From the NCBI GenBank assembly GCA_025201865.1, contig MU602714.1, positions 48,520-70,508 on the forward strand: DNA of 21,989 nt. The letters are read 5' to 3'. Source of the DNA: Ramicandelaber brevisporus. Its lineage: Eukaryota; Kickxellomycota; Ramicandelaberales; Ramicandelaberaceae. Made by a program: the position numbers and the translations under genes. Below the pieces are notes generated by a model. The model had not been told where the DNA came from and made no database searches. It was given only the letters and a program-made list of their open reading frames with translations. Below, piece by piece: positions 16,505 through 21,989 of the stretch (position 1 is the stretch's first letter; the number at the start of each line of letters is the position of its first letter).

Positions 16505-19500
16505 ATGTCAACCTCTGCCACGACTACTTCCACTGGTGCTGCAGCTGCAGCTGCAACTGCCGAGATGCTCGTCGTCCCGGGCTCCTCTGCACTGTCATCC
16601 TTCCGCCAAAACGCGCTGTTGGCACGCGTTCAGGCAGTCGCTCCGCAAGTCACGTCCGTCGCGGCTGCCTTTGTTCATTTCGTGCAGCTGACGGCCGGCG
16701 GCGCGGCCACTCTTCATGCCAACAAGGAGCTGCCCGAGCTGGCTACTCTGACCAAGCTGCTTCATTACGGCTCGTTCTACAGCGACACTAGCGCTCTGGA
16801 CTGGATGCGCACCGCTGGTATTCTGCAAGGCGGTGGTGGTGAGACCAGCCAGTCGGCCAAGGCTTCCCACAATCTGTTCTTGGTGACACCGCGACTCGGC
16901 ACCATCAGCCCATGGTCGAGCAAGGCCACCGATATTGCGCACACCTGCGGCCTGGGCAAGAGCGTGCGTCGCATTGAGCGTGCTGTTGCCTATGTAGTTG
17001 GTGGTCTCAGCGCCGCCCCAGCCTCTGCCATCGACGCCGTGTCCTCGCTGTTGCATGACAAGATGACCGAGTCTGTTCTGGACCGGCTGCCAACTGAGCC
17101 AGAGTTGTTTGAACACGGCGCTCCTCGTCCACTGCGCCATGTTGAGCTTCTGTCCAAGTCTGCCGCCGAGGTGACCTCGTTTGACCAGGCTGTTGATGTT
17201 TTGCGACGTGCCAACTCTGAGTGGGGTCTTGCATTGGCCCAGGATGAGATGGAGTATCTTGTTACTGCCTTTACTGGTCTCCGTCGTGACGGTTCCTCGA
17301 GCAGCAGCACCGCTGCCTCGAGCGGTCTCGGACGCAACCCAACCGATGCCGAATTGATGATGTTTGCTCAAGTCAACTCTGAGCACTGCCGCCACAAGAT
17401 TTTCAATGCCAAGTGGATCATCGATGGCACTGAGCAGGACCACTCACTCTTTGGCATGATCCGTAACACTCAGAAGCTCCACCCAGAGTATGTTGTTAGC
17501 GCCTACTCCGACAACGCTGCAGTGATTGAAGGCATCGAGCAGACTGGTACCCGTCTTGCTCCACATCACACTTCCGATGACTTTATTGAGGCCCGTGTTT
17601 ACCGCGAGACTAGCGAGCCTGTCCATTTTGTAGCCAAGGTTGAGACCCACAATCACCCAACAGCAGTCTGTCCGTTCCCTGGTGCAGCAACTGGTGCCGG
17701 TGGTGAGATTCGTGACGAAGGTGCCGTTGGCCGTGGCTCTGCTCCAAAGGCCGGTCTCGCTGGATTCACTGTATCGAACCTGTGCATCCCTGGATTTGAG
17801 CAGCCATGGGAAGAGATTGATGCTACGGTTGGCAAGCCAGCCCATGTTGCGAGTGCTTTGGACATTATGGTTGAAGGTCCACTGGGCAGTGCTGCATTTG
17901 GCAATGAATTTGGCCGTCCAACTCTGACTGGCTACTTCCGTACCTTCCTTGCCTCTGCTCCAGCTGTTACAAATGCTGCCAATGAGACTGCCCAAGAAGA
18001 GGTTCGCGGCTTCCATAAGCCAATCATGATTGCTGGTGGTGTTGGCACTGTTCGCCCCAAGTATGCGCTCAAGAAGCCATTCCCAGCCGGCACCCACCTG
18101 GTTGTTCTCGGCGGTCCATGCATGCTGATTGGTCTCGGTGGTGGCGCTGCTTCTTCAGTTGCCTCCGGTGCTCAGTCTGCTGATCTGGATTATGCATCGG
18201 TTCAGCGTGGCAACCCTGAAATGGAGCGCCGCTGCCAGATGGTCATTGAGACCTGCACATCTATGGAGTCTGACGGTGATGATGCCAGCAAGGACGTCAA
18301 CCCAATCCTCTTTATCCACGATGTTGGCGCTGGCGGCTTGTCCAACGCTCTGCCTGAGCTTGTCCATGACAGCGGTCTTGGCGCTCGCATTGACCTGCGT
18401 CGCGTTCCAAATGACGACAGCTCTCTTTCGCCAATGGAGATTTGGTGCAATGAGTCCCAGGAGCGCTATGTGCTCGCCATTTCTCCAGAGCTTCTGCCAG
18501 TGTTTGAGGATGTCTGCAAGCGTGAGCGGTGCCCATATGCCATTGTTGGCGAGGCTACCAATGAACAGCGTTTTGTGCTGACTGATTCTGCTGCGCCACA
18601 GGGAAGCGAAGATGCCACCATCATTGATCTGCCGATGGATGTGCTGTTTGGAAAGCCACCAAAGATGACTCGTACCACCGCATCAACTATCCGCACTCTG
18701 CCAGCATTCGAGCCATCTGCCGCCATCTCTGGCTCTGGTCTTGCCGAGCGCATGAACACTGCCATTACCCGTGTCTTGCAGCTTCCATCAGTTGCCAGCA
18801 AGTCATTCTTGATCACCATCAACGATCGCTGTGTCACCGGTCTTGTTGCTCGCGAGCCAATGGTTGGTCCATGGCAGACTCCAGTTGCTGATGTTGGTGT
18901 AACCATCACCTCTCACTCTACCAGCCCAACCTTCCACGCTGGCGAGGCTATTGCCATGGGCGAGCGTCCAATTGCCGCATTGATCTCTCCAGCTGCCAGT
19001 GCTCGCATGGCTGTTGCCGAGTCTCTCACCAACATTGCTGCCGCTCACATTCCATCCATCAACCACATCAAGCTGTCTTGCAATTGGATGAGCGCTGCCA
19101 GCCACGAGGGCGAAGGCACTGCTCTGTATGATGCAGTCAAGGCTGTTGGTTTAGAGCTGTGCCCTGCTCTTGGCATCAGCGTTCCAGTTGGCAAGGACTC
19201 CATGTCGATGAAGATGAAGTGGCAGAAGCAGGACGCCAACGATATTTCCGTTACTGCTCCGCTCTCGCTGGTTGTCACCGCCTTTGCCGCAGTCGAGGAT
19301 GTTCGTCGCACTTGGACTCCTCAGCTTCAAGCCGCCGGTGTCCAGGGCTGCCCTGCTGCCGCCGATACCGATGAAGACACCTTGCTCGTTCTGGTCGACT
19401 TGGCCCCAGGCAAGGCTCGTCTCGGTGCATCGGCTCTTGCCCAGGTGTTCAACAGCCTTGGTGGCAGCGAGACTCCAGATGTCGATGATCCAGCTACACT

Positions 19501-20932
19501 GGTTGCCTTCTTCCGCACTATGCAGGCGCTCAAGCAGTCTGGCGTTGTTCTGGCTTACCACGATCGCTCTGACGGTGGTCTGTTTGCCACTGTTGCTGAG
19601 ATGTGCTTCGCTGGTCGTGTCGGTGCCACTATCAACCTCACTGCCGGCAGCGACGATAGCGCTGCATTGGGCGAGCTGTTTGCTGAAGAGCTTGGCGCTG
19701 TATTGCAGGTCGCCAAGGCTGACCTGGGCAAGTTCACCGAAGTGTGCGCCGAGAACGGTCTGGATGCCGCCGCTCATGTCCGTGTCGTTGGTGTTGCCCA
19801 CACTGGCCGCACTTCCCGCGCTAGCGACAATGCTCCAATGATCACTGTGGCTGTTGATGGCAGCATTGTGTTTGAGCGCAGCCGTGCTGAATTGCAGCAG
19901 CTCTGGGCAGAGACATCGTATCGCATCCAGTCCATCCGTGACAACTCTGACTACGCCAAGCAAGAGTACGACTCGATTGCTCTCGAGCAGAAGGAGGACG
20001 AGGGTCTCAGCTACAAGCTCACTTACGACCGCGATGCCATCCAGGCCGAGCTGGCTCAGTTTGCCGCTGCCAGCAAGCGTCCGCGCGTTGCCATTCTGCG
20101 TGAGCAGGGTGTCAACAGCCACCTCGAGTCTGCCCACGCCTTCCACCGTGCTGGCTTCGATGCCGTCGATGTCCACATGACCGACATTCTGAATGGCAAG
20201 GTTTCTCTGTCCGAGTTCTCTGGCATTGTTGCTTGCGGTGGTTTCTCGTATGGTGACGTTTTGGGTGCTGGTAACGGCTGGGCCACCAGCGTGCTGCTGT
20301 CTCAGCGCGGCCGTGAGGAGTTCTACCGCTTCTTCAACGAGCGCACCAACACGTTTGCACTGGGTATTTGCAACGGCTGCCAGTTCTTTAGCGAGCTGCG
20401 TGAGCTGATCCCAGGCGGTGCTGACAAGTGGCCACACTTTGTGCGCAATGCTAGCGAGCAGTTTGAGGGCCGTACTGCCCTCTTGCGCATCTCTGATGCA
20501 AGCTCTCCAGCTCACGCGGACGCTGGTGTCGAGGAGATTGCATCGAGCAAGATCTTCTTCAAGGACATGGCCGGCTCCGTTCTGCCCATTGCCGTTGCTC
20601 ATGGTGAAGGCCGTGCTATCTTCAACTCTCCAACTGACTTGCCGTACCTGGTCAAGAACGGTTTGATTGCCGCCACTTTTGTCGACCGCACTCCAGCCAA
20701 CAACCCAACCGAGGTTTATCCAATGAATCCAAACGGCTCTCCAATGGGTATCACCGCCGTGTGCAATGAGAGTGGTCGTGTCATGGCATTGATGCCACAC
20801 CCCGAGCGTGTTGCCAGAATCGAGTCCAACTCGTGGTTCCCGAAGGAGTTTGCCGCCAGCGGCGACGGAAACGGACCATGGATGAAGCTGTTTGTCAACC
20901 TGCGCCAATGGGTCGAGCAAGCTGGCTACTAA
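16505..20932 (+). CDS. ADE6: Phosphoribosylformylglycinamidine synthase (FGAM synthase, FGAR amidotransferase)
   Basis: A cytosolic enzyme of step 4 of de novo purine synthesis: FGAR + glutamine + ATP gives FGAM. It is the single-chain PurL type, 1475 residues here against about 1340-1360 in yeast and human. An Ala/Thr-rich start (residues 1-20) precedes a PurS-like N-terminal domain (about 40-210). The synthase domain follows, with [14 protein letters not shown] (291-304) and [17 protein letters not shown], and a second catalytic half with [16 protein letters not shown]. The C-terminal class I glutamine amidotransferase runs from about 1195, with nucleophile Cys1289 in GICNGC and His1432 and Glu1434 in PHPER. 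All key residues are present. The ATG at 16505 has A at -3; the open frame upstream to 16304 contains no ATG and encodes repeat-like sequence. Codon bias is strong (CCA for Pro, GCC/GCT for Ala), fitting high expression. The stop runs into an A-tract. Confidence 0.97.
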   Translation: MSTSATTTSTGAAAAAATAEMLVVPGSSALSSFRQNALLARVQAVAPQVTSVAAAFVHFVQLTAGGAATLHANKELPELATLTKLLHYGSFYSDTSALDWMRTAGILQGGGGETSQSAKASHNLFLVTPRLGTISPWSSKATDIAHTCGLGKSVRRIERAVAYVVGGLSAAPASAIDAVSSLLHDKMTESVLDRLPTEPELFEHGAPRPLRHVELLSKSAAEVTSFDQAVDVLRRANSEWGLALAQDEMEYLVTAFTGLRRDGSSSSSTAASSGLGRNPTDAELMMFAQVNSEHCRHKIFNAKWIIDGTEQDHSLFGMIRNTQKLHPEYVVSAYSDNAAVIEGIEQTGTRLAPHHTSDDFIEARVYRETSEPVHFVAKVETHNHPTAVCPFPGAATGAGGEIRDEGAVGRGSAPKAGLAGFTVSNLCIPGFEQPWEEIDATVGKPAHVASALDIMVEGPLGSAAFGNEFGRPTLTGYFRTFLASAPAVTNAANETAQEEVRGFHKPIMIAGGVGTVRPKYALKKPFPAGTHLVVLGGPCMLIGLGGGAASSVASGAQSADLDYASVQRGNPEMERRCQMVIETCTSMESDGDDASKDVNPILFIHDVGAGGLSNALPELVHDSGLGARIDLRRVPNDDSSLSPMEIWCNESQERYVLAISPELLPVFEDVCKRERCPYAIVGEATNEQRFVLTDSAAPQGSEDATIIDLPMDVLFGKPPKMTRTTASTIRTLPAFEPSAAISGSGLAERMNTAITRVLQLPSVASKSFLITINDRCVTGLVAREPMVGPWQTPVADVGVTITSHSTSPTFHAGEAIAMGERPIAALISPAASARMAVAESLTNIAAAHIPSINHIKLSCNWMSAASHEGEGTALYDAVKAVGLELCPALGISVPVGKDSMSMKMKWQKQDANDISVTAPLSLVVTAFAAVEDVRRTWTPQLQAAGVQGCPAAADTDEDTLLVLVDLAPGKARLGASALAQVFNSLGGSETPDVDDPATLVAFFRTMQALKQSGVVLAYHDRSDGGLFATVAEMCFAGRVGATINLTAGSDDSAALGELFAEELGAVLQVAKADLGKFTEVCAENGLDAAAHVRVVGVAHTGRTSRASDNAPMITVAVDGSIVFERSRAELQQLWAETSYRIQSIRDNSDYAKQEYDSIALEQKEDEGLSYKLTYDRDAIQAELAQFAAASKRPRVAILREQGVNSHLESAHAFHRAGFDAVDVHMTDILNGKVSLSEFSGIVACGGFSYGDVLGAGNGWATSVLLSQRGREEFYRFFNERTNTFALGICNGCQFFSELRELIPGGADKWPHFVRNASEQFEGRTALLRISDASSPAHADAGVEEIASSKIFFKDMAGSVLPIAVAHGEGRAIFNSPTDLPYLVKNGLIAATFVDRTPANNPTEVYPMNPNGSPMGITAVCNESGRVMALMPHPERVARIESNSWFPKEFAASGDGNGPWMKLFVNLRQWVEQAGY

Positions 20933-21417
20933 AAAAAAATAACATTCTCTTAATAGTTCAATTTTTATCTTTACGTCACTTTGACGCTTACACTCGTGGC
21001 GGATAATGTGATTATATAAGCCGAATCAGACACGCGAGTGTTACACCGATACCAGTCACATTTAGCACACCATTTTTTTTTGCACGTGGTTGGTGGTACA
21101 CAGTAGAAAGGGTTACCCCCATTCCGCCCTGGAACTTGCTCAGCTCCAATCGCTTCGCTCAGCTTGCACACCCACACGAACTCCCTCTCCCCTACTCTCA
21201 CTCTCATTCACTCTCATCCTCACTCTCATCCTCACTCACTCTCTCACTCTCTCATATACCATCACCTGTATTCTCACTTACACTCTTTCGCCAACTTTTC
21301 GAACCGCTCCTTCCAACTTCTGGAGTTTCGTTTTGCAGTCCCTCCATTGCTGTTGTATCACCACCGCTATACACTTTCTCTTCGCATTCATCAGATAGAC
21401 TTTGATTGCATTCAGTT
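20933..21417. other. Intergenic region right of FGAM synthase: TATA-like box and CT repeats, no supported gene
   Basis: An A-tract follows the stop. TATATAAG lies at 21013-21020, a palindromic CACGTG (bHLH-type site) at 21083-21088, and CACTCT/CATCCT pyrimidine repeats at about 21187-21256. This resembles the promoter-plus-leader layout of the other genes. The downstream plus frame (21164-21538) is His/Ser/Leu-rich because of the repeat and shows no domain, so it was not accepted. Confidence 0.4.
21013..21020 (+). promoter_or_regulatory. TATA-like element without an identified gene
   Basis: TATATAAG, in TGTGATTATATAAGCCGA, closely matches the TATA region of the 189-aa gene (TGTGATATAAGCCGA). 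If it is used, its transcript would run rightward over the CT repeats; no convincing CDS follows within the window. Confidence 0.35.
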
Positions 21418-21630
21418 TCACGCATGTTGGACAGAGCCAAAAGCCGCCGCCAAGGCGAATCGGAGCCAGTCAGTAATCACTTTTACCACTTCGATGGGTG
21501 TGTGCACACTGTATGGTGCGGCAATGTCAAGTGCATGATTGTGCACAATGTCAATGTGGTTGGCTGCTGCCCACAACATAGCTAGAATAATGGCGAGTCT
21601 AACATCCAGTTCTTCATATTTGAAGCTAAT
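21418..21630 (-). CDS. Possible minus-strand exon or gene remnant (70 codons), weak ankyrin-like character
   Basis: An open minus-strand frame from 21630 to TGA at 21418-21420 encodes 70 residues with protein-like composition, including LWAAANHIDIVHNHALDIAA and TPIEVVKVITDWLRF. The AAAxHIDIV and ALDIAA...IEVVKV patterns loosely resemble ankyrin repeats. Upstream the frame is closed by a TAG that lies in TTTAG, so it could be an exon starting at a splice acceptor. The only in-frame ATG is at residue 18. No upstream exon was found in the window. It may also be a chance open frame or a decayed gene. Confidence 0.25.
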   Translation of the reverse strand: MSFKYEELDVRLAIILAMLWAAANHIDIVHNHALDIAAPYSVHTPIEVVKVITDWLRFALAAAFGSVQHA

Positions 21631-21633
21631 CTA

Positions 21634-21918
21634 AACTACTCCGTTTGAATGTGTATTCTTTTTATATTTACAAAACAAGACAAAGTGCTGGCAATGAACA
21701 GTGTTGTTGTACCTCGTGATCGAAGATAGAAGAAGGACGACACTCGTGGTGGCGATTATACATACAATTTGCTCGCTGTACTGTAATATACTAAAGTATA
21801 GATTACTAACTTATGCGAAATACTAGTTATTAAAGTAATGATATATTAAGAGTGATATATATTGTGGCGATTGTGGTTACGCCGATACTGTCGCTGTTTA
21901 TAGTGCGTGGATATCGTC
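21634..21918. other. AT-rich spacer, nothing recognised
   Basis: An AT-rich region with many TATA-, TAATA- and ATATAT-type strings at about 21780-21865. No gene, RNA or clear repeat array is supported. It separates the possible 70-codon exon from the possible gene end at the right edge. Confidence 0.4.
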
Positions 21919-21989
21919 TTAATCACTATAGTCGCTCAGCACTAATTCATCGCCATCATCGTAATCAGTTTCGTTATTATATTGACTCG
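21919..21989 (-). CDS. Possible C-terminal end of a minus-strand gene entering from the right edge
   Basis: The minus-strand frame from 21987 down to TAA at 21919-21921 encodes 22 residues ending DYDDGDELVLSDYSD. This acidic composition is typical of protein C-terminal tails. The other two minus frames are closed by stops in this stretch. The length is too short to name a family, and it could be chance. Confidence 0.33.
   Translation of the reverse strand, partial: SQYNNETDYDDGDELVLSDYSD

Noticed and set aside
16595-18097. Antisense frames of 282 and 217 codons under the FGAM synthase 5' half
   Set aside because: Same cause as the 589-codon frame; no recognisable domain and no promoter signals.
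19151-20920. 589-codon antisense frame inside FGAM synthase
   Set aside because: It lies wholly opposite a gene with intact catalytic motifs; strong codon bias with few T/C-A reverse stop patterns opens antisense frames, and the translation shows no domain.
21164-21538. 124-codon +frame at the right end
   Set aside because: The first half is a His/Ser/Leu repeat from CT microsatellites, and the second half overlaps a more protein-like minus-strand frame.
20990-21888. Direct repeats ACACTCGTGG (20990, 21740) and GTTACRCCGATAC (21040, 21876) as ends of a mobile element
   Set aside because: The two pairs have different spacings (750 and 836), are short enough to arise by chance in this length, and no transposase or target duplication is seen.
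1-21989. tRNA, rRNA, CRISPR array or virus-like gene
   Set aside because: Looked for on both strands by eye; no cloverleaf with A/B boxes, no spaced identical repeats and no viral replicase or capsid motifs were found.

Overview
This is nuclear eukaryotic DNA, most likely from an early-diverging (non-Dikarya) fungus; that placement is an inference. The evidence is: long intronless reading frames, several with glutamine, serine or histidine tracts; TATA-type promoters followed by pyrimidine-rich, ATG-poor leaders; AATAAA-like signals at or near stop codons; a eukaryotic single-chain FGAM synthase; a START-like class I phosphatidylinositol transfer protein; and a CLEC16A-type FPL-domain protein. 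No prokaryotic operon, CRISPR array, rRNA, tRNA or intact transposon was seen.

Layout, left to right: (1) the 3' part of a cationic amino-acid permease gene (+, 1-864); (2) 114 bp later, an F-box protein with an acidic low-complexity insert (+, 979-2610); (3) a microsatellite-rich leader, then a 1192-residue cytochrome P450 with all the heme-binding landmarks but very large low-complexity insertions (+, 3290-6868); (4) about 1.65 kb of non-coding DNA with a TATA box and a 722-nt ATG-free stretch, leading to a class I PITP (+, 8521-9327); (5) a small 189-residue protein of unknown function with mirrored internal repeats (+, 10101-10670), convergent with (6) a 964-residue CLEC16A/Ema/GOP-1-type protein (-, 10877-13771); (7) a 244-bp shared divergent promoter, then an unrecognised 705-residue protein (+, 14016-16133); (8) FGAM synthase of purine biosynthesis (+, 16505-20932); (9) a 1-kb right flank that is mostly non-coding, with a TATA-like box, a CT-rich tract, a possible minus-strand exon (21418-21630) and the possible acidic C-terminus of a minus-strand gene entering from the right edge.

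The genes do not form a pathway. The permease, FGAM synthase and PITP are housekeeping genes, and the first two have the strongest codon bias (GCC/GCT, CTG/CTC). PITP and the CLEC16A homologue both act on endomembranes. The small 189-aa protein carries two YPxL motifs of the kind bound by Bro1/ALIX/PalA endosomal proteins, so a trafficking link is conceivable but unproven. The most novel items are that mirrored-repeat protein, the expanded P450 with an altered oxygen-activation motif, the unknown 705-aa protein, and the leader features: a start-stop uORF before FGAM synthase and the ATG-free PITP leader.
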